NCBI GenBank assembly: GCA_937897325.1
Contig: CALCOY010000070.1
Span: forward strand, 1-64,000
Direction: 5' to 3'
Source: an uncultured Shimia sp.
Lineage (GTDB): Bacteria > Pseudomonadota > Alphaproteobacteria > Rhodobacterales > Rhodobacteraceae
Length of the DNA: 64,000 nucleotides
Shown here: positions 25,120-36,057 of the stretch, in pieces
Layout of the letters: the number at the start of each line of letters is the position of its first letter
Numbering within the stretch: the first letter of the stretch is position 1
Notes under the pieces: generated by a model
What the model was told of the DNA's origin: nothing
The model's input: the letters and a program-made list of their open reading frames with translations, nothing else
Database searches by the model: none
Translations under genes and position numbers: made by a program

Positions 25120-25566
25120 ATGACTTCCATCCTCGTGCTGAATGGTCCGAACCTCAACCTGCTGGGGCAACGTGAACCTGGCATCTACGGGGCCATAACC
25201 CTGCCCGAGATTGAAGTGATGTGCCGCGCACGTGCGGATCTTCTTGGTGTGTTGGTGGAATTTGACCAGTCGAACCACGAAGGTGTTCTGGTCGACCGTA
25301 TCCAGGAGAGCGTGGGCAAGGTCGACGGGCTTGTACTGAACGCGGGCGCTTTTACGCATACCTCGATTGCGTTGCGTGATGCGATTGCAGCCACGGCGAT
25401 TCCGACGATAGAATTGCACATTAGTAATGTGCACGCGCGTGAAGAGTTTCGGCATTTCAGCTATATTGCAGCGGTATCAGTAGGTTTGATCTGTGGACTG
25501 GGACCCGCAGGATACCCGTTGGCAATCGAAGCAATGGCCACGCATTTGACTTCTGAGGGCGCATGA
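25120..25566 (+). CDS. aroQ: 3-dehydroquinate dehydratase, type II
   Basis: Dodecameric type II dehydroquinase of the shikimate pathway, 148 residues. The active-site start VLNGPNLNLLGQREPGIYG includes the catalytic Tyr of the flexible loop. LNAGAFTHTSIALRDAI carries the substrate-binding Asn, and IELHISNVHAREEFRHFSY contains the catalytic His. AAGGTAAGAG lies upstream of the ATG. Its stop overlaps the start of a LuxR-type regulator by 4 bp, an uncommon coupling of a biosynthetic gene with a regulator. Confidence 0.96.
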   Translation: MTSILVLNGPNLNLLGQREPGIYGAITLPEIEVMCRARADLLGVLVEFDQSNHEGVLVDRIQESVGKVDGLVLNAGAFTHTSIALRDAIAATAIPTIELHISNVHAREEFRHFSYIAAVSVGLICGLGPAGYPLAIEAMATHLTSEGA

Positions 25567-26312
25567 GAAGCTATCTTCATTTCCTGGCCAATTGTCAGTC
25601 GTTAGAGCTGCTCTGGGACAAGCATTGCGCCAAAATGAACGACTATGGGTTTGACCGACTGATCTATGGCTTCACGCGCTATCGCTCAGGCACCTCGCTT
25701 GGTGATCCCGAGGATTTCATCATCCTGACCAATCATTCCAAAGAATATACAGACGTTTTCCTAGACGAAGGGGGCTATCACCAAGCTCCAATGGTTCGCT
25801 GGGCCCTTGAGAACGAAGGCGCTTGTAGTTGGGGTATTCTGGGTCAGATGGCCGATGGCAGCGCACTGAGTGACGGGGAGCGTAAGGTTTATGATTTTAA
25901 TCAGAAAATGAACGTGACGGCGGGTTACACAATCAGCTTCAAATCCGTTTCGGCCAGATCAAAGGGGGCCATCGCCCTGACCGCCAAACCCGGGCTTGGT
26001 CAGGATGACGTCGACCAGATCTGGGAAGAACATGGGCGCGACATTCACCTCATCAACAATATTGCGCATCTGAAGATCCTCACCCTGCCTTACCAGCATC
26101 CGGGACGCGCCCTGACAAAGCGCCAGCGTGAAGCCCTGCAATGGGTAGGCGATGGCAAGACGATGCAAGATATTGCCGTGTTGATGGGGCTGACATCAGC
26201 CACGGTTGAAAAACATCTGCGCCTCGCCCGTGAGGCGCTGGCCGTGGAAACGACGGCACAAGCGGTCCTGAAAGCCGCTTTTGCCAACCAGATGTTTATC
26301 CTCGAAGCGTAA
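25563..26312 (+). CDS. LuxR family transcriptional regulator with autoinducer-binding domain (solo)
   Basis: Two-domain regulator of 249 residues: an N-terminal autoinducer-binding fold (residues about 15-170) and a C-terminal LuxR HTH (LTKRQREALQWVGDGKTMQDIAVLMGL, TVEKHLRLAREAL). Aligned with TraR/LasR, the ligand residues Trp57, Tyr61 and Asp70 (TraR numbering) are Tyr62, Phe66 and Ala75 here; Pro and the second Trp (Trp90) are kept. Loss of the Asp that binds the acyl-homoserine lactone amide suggests a different ligand or none. No luxI gene lies in the window. ATGA overlap with aroQ implies co-expression. Confidence 0.9.
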   Translation: MRSYLHFLANCQSLELLWDKHCAKMNDYGFDRLIYGFTRYRSGTSLGDPEDFIILTNHSKEYTDVFLDEGGYHQAPMVRWALENEGACSWGILGQMADGSALSDGERKVYDFNQKMNVTAGYTISFKSVSARSKGAIALTAKPGLGQDDVDQIWEEHGRDIHLINNIAHLKILTLPYQHPGRALTKRQREALQWVGDGKTMQDIAVLMGLTSATVEKHLRLAREALAVETTAQAVLKAAFANQMFILEA

Positions 26313-26411
26313 GAATGTTGCGTCGCGACGTTGCGACGACATTTTCGCGCCGTTACGTCGCTTCCGTCAAAAAATAATAATTTTTCGCGAGGTAAGGAAT
26401 CCCGGACTTCC

Positions 26412-26426
26412 TTAATCGGGCGTTAA
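26412..26426. promoter_or_regulatory. CtrA-type box TTAA-N7-TTAA
   Basis: A perfect TTAA-TCGGGCG-TTAA, flanked as CTTAA...TTAAG, lies about 100 bp after the LuxR gene in AT-rich DNA and directly before the putative small-RNA unit. TTAA-N7-TTAA is the consensus bound by the cell-cycle and motility regulator CtrA in Alphaproteobacteria. The CtrA phosphorelay gene chpT is in this same window. Function is inferred from the match. Confidence 0.6.
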
Positions 26427-26437
26427 GCATCATTCTG

Positions 26438-26660
26438 AGCGAGTTCCGTGAGTGGTGGCTTTAGCCAGGGAACATTCGGACAGGACCCCTCGTGATTTCG
26501 AGGCTCTCCTCGCCGACCGGTTATCCGGACCCGGCTCACCCGTGTATTGTTCAGCGTGGTGGGTCGGACTTGCAGGGAAGGTGTTAATGTCTCATCCCCG
26601 TGGCGACGCGCCCTGCGACAGAAACGGAGCTGCTTTGGGGGCAGCTCCGTTTTTCATTTC
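26438..26660 (+). ncRNA. Candidate intergenic small RNA ending in strong terminator
   Basis: The 341 bases between the LuxR gene and pip hold no credible ORF but are rich in local stems: CCTCG-TGATTT-CGAGG at about 26489, CCGG-TTAT-CCGG at about 26518, and a terminal GC-rich stem with a U-run. The segment is GC-rich while its upstream part is AT-rich, as at a promoter boundary. The CtrA-type box sits about 12 bases before the proposed start. It does not match the landmarks I know for SRP, RNase P or tmRNA. It could instead be a long 3' UTR of the LuxR gene. The 5' end is a guess. Confidence 0.4.
26623..26660 (+). terminator. Strong intrinsic terminator
   Basis: AACGGAGCTGC and GCAGCTCCGTT form a perfect 11-bp stem around a 7-base loop, followed by TTTTCATTT on the plus strand. 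In the opposite direction the U-run is poor, so it mainly serves a plus-strand transcript, either the candidate small RNA or the LuxR mRNA. It overlaps the last bases of the convergent pip gene. Confidence 0.85.
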
Positions 26661-27580
26661 TGTGGCAGATCATCCAAAATATGATCGGTCGCCTGACGGA
26701 TTTCGGCCGCCATGTCGGGCGCAAGCGCTGAATGGGTGGTGCCAGGCATGATCTTCAGAAACGCGGCGGGCCAGAACTTTGCCAGATCCCAGGCGCCTCG
26801 CAGCGGGCAAGACGGATCAAAGCGACTGTGGATCATTCGGCAGGGAATATGCGCAATTTGGCCCACGTTCTTGAGCAGTTGATTGTCGGTCATCCACGCA
26901 TTGTGGGAAAAGTAATGTGTGACGATCCGCGCAAAGCCCAGTCGAAAGAGCGGATCGGCATATCGCGAACCCGGATTTGAGATATCGCCGCCAAAGATCG
27001 CCGTTTCCCATTGGCACCAAGCATCAGCAGCGCCCTGCGCGTGTTCTGGGGTGCGAAGTTGGGCCGCATAAGCCCGGACCCGATCCTCGGTCACGGCTGG
27101 ATCCATGTCGATTTCGGGAACTTGGGCGCAGAAAACGTCATAAGCTTCCGGAAAGATGTTGCCGATGTCACCATAAAGCCAGCGCACATCCCGCTTGGCC
27201 GTCGTTGCCACACCGGCCAGAACCATGGCGCGGACATGCGCGGGATAGGTTTGGGCATAGGCCATCGCCAGCGTGCTGCCCCAGGATCCGCCAAAGATGA
27301 CCCAGGTCTCAATACCGAGATGCATCCGCAGCCGTTCGATATCATCGATCAATTCGACGGTCGTGTTGTGGTCAAGTGCGGACAGATCATGGGCAGCCTT
27401 GGGCAGGCTTTTGCCGCAGCCGCGTTGATCCAGCAGCATGACGCGATAGCGCGTGAGATCGAAAAGATCATAGTGGTTAGGTGTGCAACCAGATCCGGGA
27501 CCACCATGCAAAACAAGCGCATCGACCCCCTGCCCGGCCTGTTCGAACCAAAGCTGATGACCGTCGCCAACATCAAGCAT
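26654..27580 (-). CDS. pip: Prolyl aminopeptidase (proline iminopeptidase)
   Basis: Alpha/beta-hydrolase (family S33) that removes N-terminal proline from peptides in the cytoplasm. It shows the oxyanion segment VLHGGPGSGCTPNH, DQRGCGKS, the nucleophile elbow IFGGSWGSTLAMAYAQ and the C-terminal His in PGTTHSAL. The start is set at 27580 (MLDVGDGHQLWFEQAG) because GGAGGAA lies five bases upstream. The frame continues to a TTG 20 codons earlier, but that region contains the tsf terminator stem. The result is 308 residues, slightly shorter than many relatives. It follows tsf on the same strand but is separated by the terminator. Confidence 0.92.
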   Translation of the reverse strand: MLDVGDGHQLWFEQAGQGVDALVLHGGPGSGCTPNHYDLFDLTRYRVMLLDQRGCGKSLPKAAHDLSALDHNTTVELIDDIERLRMHLGIETWVIFGGSWGSTLAMAYAQTYPAHVRAMVLAGVATTAKRDVRWLYGDIGNIFPEAYDVFCAQVPEIDMDPAVTEDRVRAYAAQLRTPEHAQGAADAWCQWETAIFGGDISNPGSRYADPLFRLGFARIVTHYFSHNAWMTDNQLLKNVGQIAHIPCRMIHSRFDPSCPLRGAWDLAKFWPAAFLKIMPGTTHSALAPDMAAEIRQATDHILDDLPQK

Positions 27581-27593
27581 GGATTCCTCCAAT

Positions 27594-27625
27594 TGAAAAC
27601 GGCGCGCCTCAATAGACACGCCGTT
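27594..27625 (-). terminator. Terminator after tsf
   Basis: On the minus strand AACGGCGTG ... CGCGCCGTT pair through 9 bp (one G-U), followed by TTTTCAATT. It lies 24 bases after the tsf stop and ends near the Shine-Dalgarno of pip. The U-run is short, so read-through into pip is likely partial. Confidence 0.6.
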
Positions 27626-27648
27626 CACATTCGATTGCAAGGGGTTGC

Positions 27649-28524
27649 TTAGCCCTGCGCGGCCTTTGCGACTTCGGCCGCGAAGTCTTCCTTTTCGACC
27701 TCGATGCCTTCACCTACTTCCAAACGCACAAAACCTGTGATCGTAGCACCCGCTTCTTCCGCTGCCTTGCCAACGGTCAGATCGGGATTGACCACGAAGG
27801 ACTGGTTCAAAAGCGTGCTTTCGGCCACGAATTTCTTCATGCGCCCGACGATCATCTTTTCGATGACCTGCTCGGGCTTGCCGGATTCGCGCGCGATATC
27901 CATCTGAACCTGCTTTTCCTTCTCGACGACGGCCGGATCTAGATCAGCCTCCGACAAAGCGGCAGGGTTCACAGCGGCGATATGCATGGCAACCTGCTTG
28001 CCAAGCGCTTCGTCGCCTCCATCCATGGCGACCAGAACACCGATCTTGCCCATACCCGCTGTTGCGGCGTTGTGGACATAGGACACAACCGTCCCGCCAG
28101 AGATCTTCCGCATCCGGCGCAGGGTCATATTCTCACCTATCGTCGCGATCTTGTCCGTCACGGTGTCAGCGACCGACTTGCCACCGAGATCTGCGGCAGA
28201 CAACGCCTCGACATCGTCAACGCCCAGGGCCGCATTGGCAATGCCACCGACCATATCCTGGAATTCGGCGTTCTTTGCGACGAAATCAGTTTCTGAGTTC
28301 ACTTCGACAGCCACCCCGGTGATGCCGTCGACCACAACGGCCACAAGACCCTCTGCGGCTGTACGGCCTGACTTTTTGGCGGCTTTTGCCAAACCCTTTG
28401 TGCGCAGCCAATCCACTGCCGCTTCCATGTCGCCGTCGGTTTCTGTTAGCGCCTTTTTCGCGTCCATCATGCCTGCGCCGGTGCTATCGCGCAGTTCTTT
28501 CACCATGCTAGCGGTGATTGCCAT
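27649..28524 (-). CDS. tsf: Translation elongation factor Ts
   Basis: Guanine-nucleotide exchange factor for EF-Tu, 291 residues. It has the N-terminal UBA-like domain ([22 protein letters not shown]), the TDFV motif region ([13 protein letters not shown]) that invades the EF-Tu nucleotide site, and a dimerisation-type C-terminal core. The ATG at 28524 is preceded by GGAG. It is the second gene of the classical rpsB-tsf operon with a 72-bp gap, and it ends in a terminator before pip. Confidence 0.97.
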   Translation of the reverse strand: MAITASMVKELRDSTGAGMMDAKKALTETDGDMEAAVDWLRTKGLAKAAKKSGRTAAEGLVAVVVDGITGVAVEVNSETDFVAKNAEFQDMVGGIANAALGVDDVEALSAADLGGKSVADTVTDKIATIGENMTLRRMRKISGGTVVSYVHNAATAGMGKIGVLVAMDGGDEALGKQVAMHIAAVNPAALSEADLDPAVVEKEKQVQMDIARESGKPEQVIEKMIVGRMKKFVAESTLLNQSFVVNPDLTVGKAAEEAGATITGFVRLEVGEGIEVEKEDFAAEVAKAAQG

Positions 28525-28596
28525 CTCGGCTCTCCTCGATGTCTTTTGGTTTTGGGATGGTCTGCACCGCCCCGTACTTCAGATCTGTGACAGGCT

Positions 28597-29424
28597 TCAG
28601 CTTTCGGCCGGGGCTTCTTCGGCTGCAGCCGCTTCATCTGCTGCCGGCGCTTCGTCCGCTGCTGGTGCATCCTCGGCCAACGCGTCTTCCACGGGAGCTT
28701 CTTCCATTGCGCCCAGGTCGACGCCGGCCGCGCCCAGTTGCGCGCTCATCCCGTCAAGGGCTGCGCGAGAGGCCAGATCGCAATAAAGCGAAATCGCCCG
28801 CGCTGCATCGTCATTGCCGGGAATGATATAGTCGATCCCGTCAGGCGAGCAATTGGTGTCCACCACGGCCACGACGGGGATACCCAGCTTATTTGCTTCG
28901 GCCACGGCCAGCGCTTCTTTCTTGACGTCGATCACAAAAAGAAGATCCGGACGGCCACCCATTTCGCGGATCCCGCCAAGCGATGCCTGCAGCTTGCCTT
29001 GGTCACGCTCCATGCCCAGACGCTCTTTCTTTGTCAGGCCCTCGAAGCCACCTTCGGCTTGTTCGTCAATGGCCTTAAGGCGGTTGATCGATTGGGAGAC
29101 CGTCTGCCAGTTGGTCAGCGTCCCGCCCAGCCAGCGGTGGTTCATGTAGTATTGGGCGCATTTCTCAGCAGCGTCTGCAACAGGCTGAGAAGCCTGACGT
29201 TTGGTGCCGACAAAGAGGATGCTGCCACCCTTTGCTACGGTATCGCGAATGACCTGCAACGCCTGATCCAGCATTGGGACGGTTTGCGTCAGGTCCATGA
29301 TGTGAATGCCGTTGCGTGCGCCATAGATAAAGGGCGCCATACGAGGGTTCCAGCGCTGTGTCTGGTGACCAAAGTGAACGCCAGCTTCCAAAAGCTGACG
29401 CATGGAGAAATCAGGCAATGCCAT
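28597..29424 (-). CDS. rpsB: 30S ribosomal protein S2
   Basis: Small-subunit ribosomal protein S2, 275 residues from the ATG at 29424 ([27 protein letters not shown]), with AAAGGA upstream; the frame extends 80 codons further into the leader but without S2 similarity. The core spans to about residue 235 ([28 protein letters not shown]). A low-complexity tail of Ala, Glu, Asp and Pro (about 40 residues) follows, an acidic extension absent from E. coli S2 and often seen in Alphaproteobacteria. Operon with tsf. Confidence 0.97.
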   Translation of the reverse strand: MALPDFSMRQLLEAGVHFGHQTQRWNPRMAPFIYGARNGIHIMDLTQTVPMLDQALQVIRDTVAKGGSILFVGTKRQASQPVADAAEKCAQYYMNHRWLGGTLTNWQTVSQSINRLKAIDEQAEGGFEGLTKKERLGMERDQGKLQASLGGIREMGGRPDLLFVIDVKKEALAVAEANKLGIPVVAVVDTNCSPDGIDYIIPGNDDAARAISLYCDLASRAALDGMSAQLGAAGVDLGAMEEAPVEDALAEDAPAADEAPAADEAAAAEEAPAES

Positions 29425-29542
29425 GCGTTTCATTCCTTTCCGGTTTCGTACCTTGTCGGGGCTATCGACGCAGATGCGCCAACCGGTGGACATTTGGGGA
29501 TGTGTCCCCCAAGGGCCCGAACCTCGACTGTGAAGTGCGCGC

Positions 29543-29571
29543 GATATAGGATGCAGCCGCAGAAATGGCAA
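29543..29571 (-). promoter_or_regulatory. Probable sigma-70 promoter of rpsB-tsf
   Basis: On the minus strand TTGCCA is followed after exactly 17 bases by TATATC. It begins 5 bp after the stop of the upstream acyltransferase gene and would start transcription about 110 bases before rpsB. The leader includes a hairpin, TTGGGG...CCCCAA, that could serve autoregulation by S2 as in other bacteria. The promoter match is good; the leader role is speculation. Confidence 0.65.
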
Positions 29572-29575
29572 GAGC

Positions 29576-30409
29576 CTATTGCGGATTGGTGCCGCGCTTA
29601 TGCCCGGCCCGCACGATTGCTTCGCTTGCCGCGGCCAATGCCTTGCGGTTTTCATAATCGGCAACGCGTAACGGCGGGTGATAGACTACCTTAATCTGTC
29701 CCTGCTTCAGACGGGCAAGCGTTTCCATAAGATGCGGACCAAAGCCCATACCCCCCCACCAACCATAGCGCCGCGGGTCCACATCAGCCGGCGTGCGGTA
29801 GCTGACGCTCACGGGTTGAACGCTGATCCTGTCCTTGAGCGCTGGCGCGAAAAACGCGGCAAAAAGCGTGCTTCTAAAGGGCAAGACCCGCAATCCGTCC
29901 GTGCTGGTCCCTTCAGGAAAAAACAATAGCTTATGGCCCGCTAAAAGCCGTTCCTCGAACAGGACGGTCTGGGTTTTGGCCTCTTTCGGATCGCGGGTGA
30001 TAAAGACAGTTCCGACCCCTCGCGCGAGATGCCCGATGCCAATCCAACCGGCCACTTCGGACTTCGAGACAAAGTAAATGCGCTTTGAGGCATTGAGCGC
30101 GAAGATATCCAGCCAGCTCGAGTGATTGGCGACAACGGCTCCGTCCTGCGTCATCGGACTGCCCTCAACCCTAAGACCCAAACCTATGATGCGCAGGGCA
30201 TTTCGGCAAACAAAGCAAGTGATATGCGGTGTAACTGGGCGCCGGATCCCGAAAAGCGGCGCCTCGAACAAGCGAATGATCATAAGAAGCAAAAAACAGG
30301 GCAGGATAAGAAGGATTAGCCCGCCACCGCGCAATCCGACCAGCGCCCAACCAAGCGCGCCCCATTTTTCCGGTGGCGGGATGTCATCGCTTTGCCATGT
30401 CATGCTCAT
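29576..30409 (-). CDS. olsA: 1-acylglycerol-3-phosphate / lyso-ornithine lipid O-acyltransferase
   Basis: Membrane-associated PlsC-family acyltransferase, 277 residues. A hydrophobic N-terminal segment ([24 protein letters not shown]) precedes the NHSSWLD form of the HX4D catalytic motif ([12 protein letters not shown]) and the [10 protein letters not shown] substrate motif. It overlaps by 4 bp the stop of an OlsB-like N-acyltransferase gene. Such olsB-olsA pairs make ornithine lipids, with OlsA acylating lyso-ornithine lipid. Rhodobacterales OlsA can also make phosphatidic acid, so the name is based on context. Confidence 0.85.
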   Translation of the reverse strand: MSMTWQSDDIPPPEKWGALGWALVGLRGGGLILLILPCFLLLMIIRLFEAPLFGIRRPVTPHITCFVCRNALRIIGLGLRVEGSPMTQDGAVVANHSSWLDIFALNASKRIYFVSKSEVAGWIGIGHLARGVGTVFITRDPKEAKTQTVLFEERLLAGHKLLFFPEGTSTDGLRVLPFRSTLFAAFFAPALKDRISVQPVSVSYRTPADVDPRRYGWWGGMGFGPHLMETLARLKQGQIKVVYHPPLRVADYENRKALAAASEAIVRAGHKRGTNPQ

Positions 30410-31173
30410 GCAGCGTCGGATCCGGCATAGATCCGCACTTGGCGTTGGTTCATGTTGGCCGTGTCCATGACCAGACAGACATCGGTGGTGTTGAAGGCAT
30501 GATCGATATAGGCCCCCTGCCCCACCACACCGCCAAGGCGCAGATAGGCTTTGATCAATGCAGGGATTTGGCGCATTGCCTTGCGTCGATCAATCTGGTC
30601 TTTCGGCAAGATGTTCATGTCACGCGCATGACTGGATAGAGCGATCGGACGCAGCCCTTCGGGCGCGAGGTGCCTGTGATGCAAAAGGGACAGCGCTCCC
30701 GCCAACCGGTCAATGTCGGTTCCGTGAAAGCTCGCGACGCCGAACAGGACTTCTATCTCATGCTCTGCCACATACTCGGCAAGCCCCATCCAAAGGTGAT
30801 ACATCGCCGTCCCGCCGCGGTAAGCCGCATGAAGACACGACCTCCCTAGTTCCAGCAGTTTGCGACCTGATCCAGTCAGTTGCGAAAGGTTGTATTCATC
30901 CGCCGAATAGAATTGGCCCGCCTTGACCGCCTGATCCGATCGCAGCAGCCGGTACACCCCGACAACACGGCCCGCACTGTCATCAAAAAGTAGCATATGG
31001 TCGAAGAACGGATCGAACCTGTCCCGCTCGAGCCGAGCCTCGTGATCGACCAGCGCCCCGCCGCCCTTCAACTCTTCCACGAAGACCTCGTATCGCAGTC
31101 GTTGCGCCGCGCGCAGGTCCTCCTCGGTCGAGGCCATCGCAATGCGGAATGAAGGAGAAGCGGTTGAGATCAT
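30406..31173 (-). CDS. olsB: L-ornithine N(alpha)-acyltransferase (OlsB-like, GNAT fold)
   Basis: Acyl-ACP-dependent N-acyltransferase of the GNAT/hemolysin-like fold, 255 residues. It transfers a 3-hydroxyacyl chain to ornithine to give lyso-ornithine lipid. Typical sequence: AAQRLRYEVFVEELKGGG, DPFFDHMLLFDDSAGRVVGVYRLL, FLELGRSCLHAAYRGGTAMYHLWMGLAEY with the E-x-GRS core (as LLELGRSC), and LPALIKAYLRLGGVVGQGAYID near the end. The ATG at 31173 is favoured over a TTG at 31209. It is the first gene of the olsBA pair. Ornithine lipids are phosphorus-free, useful in phosphate-poor seawater. Confidence 0.87.
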   Translation of the reverse strand: MISTASPSFRIAMASTEEDLRAAQRLRYEVFVEELKGGGALVDHEARLERDRFDPFFDHMLLFDDSAGRVVGVYRLLRSDQAVKAGQFYSADEYNLSQLTGSGRKLLELGRSCLHAAYRGGTAMYHLWMGLAEYVAEHEIEVLFGVASFHGTDIDRLAGALSLLHHRHLAPEGLRPIALSSHARDMNILPKDQIDRRKAMRQIPALIKAYLRLGGVVGQGAYIDHAFNTTDVCLVMDTANMNQRQVRIYAGSDAA

Positions 31174-31260
31174 GGCTGGGCAGTTAAGTAATGTGCCTTG
31201 TTTTGGCAAAGAAAAACCGATTTGGCCTCGTTCGGCATTCTTTCGTTAACCTTTCAACAA

Positions 31261-31449
31261 CTATATCGTTTCATCAAAAACCGGGAGCAAAGCGATGCGG
31301 GTGCTGTCAATGACGATCTTGCCTTCCTCTCGGAAGTTAACGGTTACCCTCGCCCCGATATTGCTTTGGACCTGACCAATCCCCCATTCCGCACGATCGG
31401 GATGGCGCACCAGCATACCAGGGGCCAGTATCGCATTGAGATCTTCCAT
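31261..31449 (-). CDS. DUF3553 domain protein
   Basis: A 62-residue protein matching the DUF3553 pattern: LAPGMLVRHPDRAEWGIGQVQS, GARVTVNFREEGKIVID, ending near RIALLPVFD. These SH3-like beta-barrel domains also occur at the C-terminus of some UvrD/PcrA helicases and CarD-like proteins, where they bind protein or nucleic acid. Start at 31449 (MEDLNAIL) by domain length; a longer frame overlaps chpT in antisense. It is divergent from chpT with only 31 bp between starts, so the two promoters must overlap the opposing genes. Confidence 0.8.
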   Translation of the reverse strand: MEDLNAILAPGMLVRHPDRAEWGIGQVQSNIGARVTVNFREEGKIVIDSTRIALLPVFDETI

Positions 31450-31480
31450 AGGACACAACCCCGCGGCAGGAGAGAATTGA

Positions 31481-32077
31481 ATGGCACAAAATGACGCGAC
31501 CCTCGCAGCCCTGATTGGAAGCCGCATCTGCCATGACCTGATATCGCCGATCGGGGCGATCAACAATGGTCTCGAATTGCTGGGCATGACGATGAAGGAC
31601 AGCGGGCCGGAGCTGGACCTGATCTCGGAAAGTGTGCGCAATGCCAGCGCACGTATTCGGTTCTTTCGCCTCGCCTTCGGCGGCGGCGGTGATCAGCAGC
31701 TTGGCCGGGGTGAGATTGCCGGCGTGCTGGACGACTTCACCCATGGTGGACGTGTCTCGATCAGCTACCACCCGACCGGAGCTTACTCGCGCACCGAAAT
31801 GCGGATGATTTTTCTGGCCATTTTAAGCATCGAAAGCGCGCTGGCCTATGGTGGCGAGATTTCGGTTGACGAAACCAACAACAGCTGGACGCTGATCGGC
31901 AGGGGCGAAAAGCTGAATGTCGACCAGACCCACTGGAACCTACTCGCAAGCCCCGCCTCCGAAATCACCATCCCCCCATCGCATGTGCAATTCGCCATGT
32001 TGCCTATCGTTGCGTCAGAAGCAGGACGCCGAACGATCGTCGCCATCGACGAGACAACAGTCCGGATCAGCTTTTAA
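31481..32077 (+). CDS. chpT: Histidine phosphotransferase ChpT
   Basis: Dimeric histidine phosphotransferase of 198 residues that relays phosphate from the hybrid kinase CckA to CtrA and CpdR. The DHp-like helix [21 protein letters not shown] holds the phospho-accepting His (about residue 18). The C-terminal half is a degenerate Bergerat-like ATPase fold that does not bind ATP ([22 protein letters not shown]...). Near-universal in Alphaproteobacteria; in Rhodobacterales it controls motility, gene-transfer agents and quorum-linked traits. GAGAG lies upstream of the ATG. Its 3' end meets the convergent proA with a 4-bp overlap. Confidence 0.9.
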   Translation: MAQNDATLAALIGSRICHDLISPIGAINNGLELLGMTMKDSGPELDLISESVRNASARIRFFRLAFGGGGDQQLGRGEIAGVLDDFTHGGRVSISYHPTGAYSRTEMRMIFLAILSIESALAYGGEISVDETNNSWTLIGRGEKLNVDQTHWNLLASPASEITIPPSHVQFAMLPIVASEAGRRTIVAIDETTVRISF

Positions 32078-33339
32078 CTGCGGGTCGTCCCGTCACCGCG
32101 GACGAGATATTTGAAGCTTGTTAACTGTGGTGCCCCAACAGGTCCACGCGCATGCATCTTGCCCGTCGCGATACCGATTTCGGCACCCATCCCGAACTCA
32201 CCGCCATCGGCAAACTGAGTCGACGCATTGTGCATGAGGATTGCGCTATCGAGACGTGATATGAAATATGCCGCAGCCTGATCATCCTCGGTCATGATGC
32301 AGTCGGTATGGTTCGAGCCGTATTGGCGTATATGCGCAATGGCAGCATCAATGTCATCCACCACTCGCGCTGCTATGATCATGTCGAGGTATTCGCGCCC
32401 CCAATCCTCTTCGCTGGCCCGCGCCGTACCCGCGATCACTGACAACGTGGCGCCAGCCCGAACCTCGACGCCTGCATCTATCAGCGCACGCACGAGACCC
32501 TGTCCAATAGAGTCGGCCACGTCCTTGTGGATCAATAGACATTCTACGGCCCCGCAAATGCCTGTCCTCCGGGTCTTGGCGTTCATCACGACCTTCAGCG
32601 TCCTTTGCGGATCAGCGTCTTTGTCGACGTAAATGTGCACGATCCCTTCTAGATGTGCGAAAACCGGAACGCGCGCTTCACGCTGCACCAGGCCAACAAG
32701 TCCCTTGCCACCGCGCGGCACAATCACGTCGATATGGTCCGTCATTGTCAGCATCTCGCTGACTGCCGCACGATCCCGTGTTGGTACGAGCTGAATCGCA
32801 TCCCTAGGCAGCCCGGCGCTGCGCAGCCCCTCGACAAGGCAGGCATAGATCGCCTTCGAGGAGTTAAAGCTTTCAGATCCACCCCGCAATATAACCGCAT
32901 TGCCCGCCTTTAGGCACAGCGCCCCCGCATCTGCAGTGACATTCGGGCGACTTTCATAAATCACGCCGATCACACCCAAAGGCGTTCGCACCCGCTGAAT
33001 GTTGAGACCGGAGGGTTGATCCCAGTCTTCCAGTACCTGACCCACCGGATCGGGCTGCTCTGCAACGCTGCGCAGACCGTCCACCATGCCCTGGATGCGA
33101 TCTTCGGTCAGCTTGAGCCGGTCCTTCATCGCATCTGACAGACCTTTTTCGCGAGCAAAGTCCATGTCCCTAGCATTGGCCGCAACGATATCAGAGCGCT
33201 TATCCCAGACGGCATCAGCTGCATCCAGGAGCGCCGCGCGCTTCTTCTCTGCACTCGCAAAGGCCAAATCTTCCGACGCCGCCTTTGCGCGTGCCCCCAG
33301 ATCGGCCATCAATACGGGGATTTCATCAAGATCTTTCAT
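32074..33339 (-). CDS. proA: Gamma-glutamyl phosphate reductase
   Basis: Second enzyme of proline synthesis: NADPH-dependent reduction of gamma-glutamyl phosphate to glutamate-5-semialdehyde. 421 residues, normal. ALDH-fold motifs: [40 protein letters not shown] in two parts, [20 protein letters not shown], and the catalytic Cys in [16 protein letters not shown]. It follows proB by 24 bp on the same strand, so proB-proA form an operon below obgE. Confidence 0.97.
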   Translation of the reverse strand: MKDLDEIPVLMADLGARAKAASEDLAFASAEKKRAALLDAADAVWDKRSDIVAANARDMDFAREKGLSDAMKDRLKLTEDRIQGMVDGLRSVAEQPDPVGQVLEDWDQPSGLNIQRVRTPLGVIGVIYESRPNVTADAGALCLKAGNAVILRGGSESFNSSKAIYACLVEGLRSAGLPRDAIQLVPTRDRAAVSEMLTMTDHIDVIVPRGGKGLVGLVQREARVPVFAHLEGIVHIYVDKDADPQRTLKVVMNAKTRRTGICGAVECLLIHKDVADSIGQGLVRALIDAGVEVRAGATLSVIAGTARASEEDWGREYLDMIIAARVVDDIDAAIAHIRQYGSNHTDCIMTEDDQAAAYFISRLDSAILMHNASTQFADGGEFGMGAEIGIATGKMHARGPVGAPQLTSFKYLVRGDGTTRS

Positions 33340-33363
33340 CCGATTGTCCTCATATGCTTCGGC

Positions 33364-35492
<2,129 letters not shown>

Positions 35493-35518
35493 CTAGCGCG
35501 GGTGACTTACCCCCGCAA

Positions 35519-36055
35519 TCAGAGTTTGCGCAAATAGGTCCATGTAGGCACGTTGGCATCGCGCGCGACCGAATAGCTTTCGGCGTCGCCCAGATATTCA
35601 AACCCACAATGCGTCAGGACCTTGGCCGAGGCGAGATTGTCCTGAAAGACCGACGCGAACATAGTCGCATTCTCAAACGGGTTGGCATTTACCAAGGCCT
35701 GAACGGCATCCGACGCGAGACCTGTGTTCCAGTCGGGCGGCGCCACCCAATAGCCGACCTCGCACTGGTTTCGGTCCATCCGCTCCAGCGAGATCAGGCC
35801 CATCACCTCAGACCCGCCGGTCTTGGTGCCGTCCATCACCCAGACATCTTCGTCGCGCACATCTTTCATGGCGCGGGTGACAAAATCTTCGGTCATGCCC
35901 GGCGGAACGGGATGTGGGATCGAAGTTGTCATGCGCGCCACGCGCTTGTCGCTGGCATAATGCTCGATCAAGCCCTGATCTGACTTCCGAAGCGGGCGCA
36001 GGTCAAAACGGTCCGTTTCAATCACAGGTTGGGCAACGATTTTTCCCATTTCCAT
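35519..36055 (-). CDS. GNAT family N-acetyltransferase (RimJ/RimL-like)
   Basis: Acetyl-CoA-dependent acetyltransferase, about 178 residues. Markers: ETDRFDLRPLRKSD at the start, VMGLISLERMDRNQCEVGYWVAP, GLASDAVQALVNANPF and ASAKVLTHCGFEYLGDAESY. This pattern groups it with RimJ/RimL-type and Acetyltransf_3 proteins that modify alpha-amino groups or small molecules. GGAGGG lies about 8 bases before the ATG at 36055, which I prefer to the ATG at 36061. It follows a LysE exporter gene immediately and precedes obgE. The substrate is unknown. Confidence 0.88.
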   Translation of the reverse strand: MEMGKIVAQPVIETDRFDLRPLRKSDQGLIEHYASDKRVARMTTSIPHPVPPGMTEDFVTRAMKDVRDEDVWVMDGTKTGGSEVMGLISLERMDRNQCEVGYWVAPPDWNTGLASDAVQALVNANPFENATMFASVFQDNLASAKVLTHCGFEYLGDAESYSVARDANVPTWTYLRKL

Positions 36056-36057
36056 CG

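Noticed and set aside
26438-26660. Could be 6S RNA, SRP RNA, RNase P RNA or tmRNA
   Set aside because: The landmarks I know for SRP, RNase P and tmRNA are missing. 6S could not be excluded by eye, but the usual neighbouring 5-formyl-THF cyclo-ligase gene is absent.
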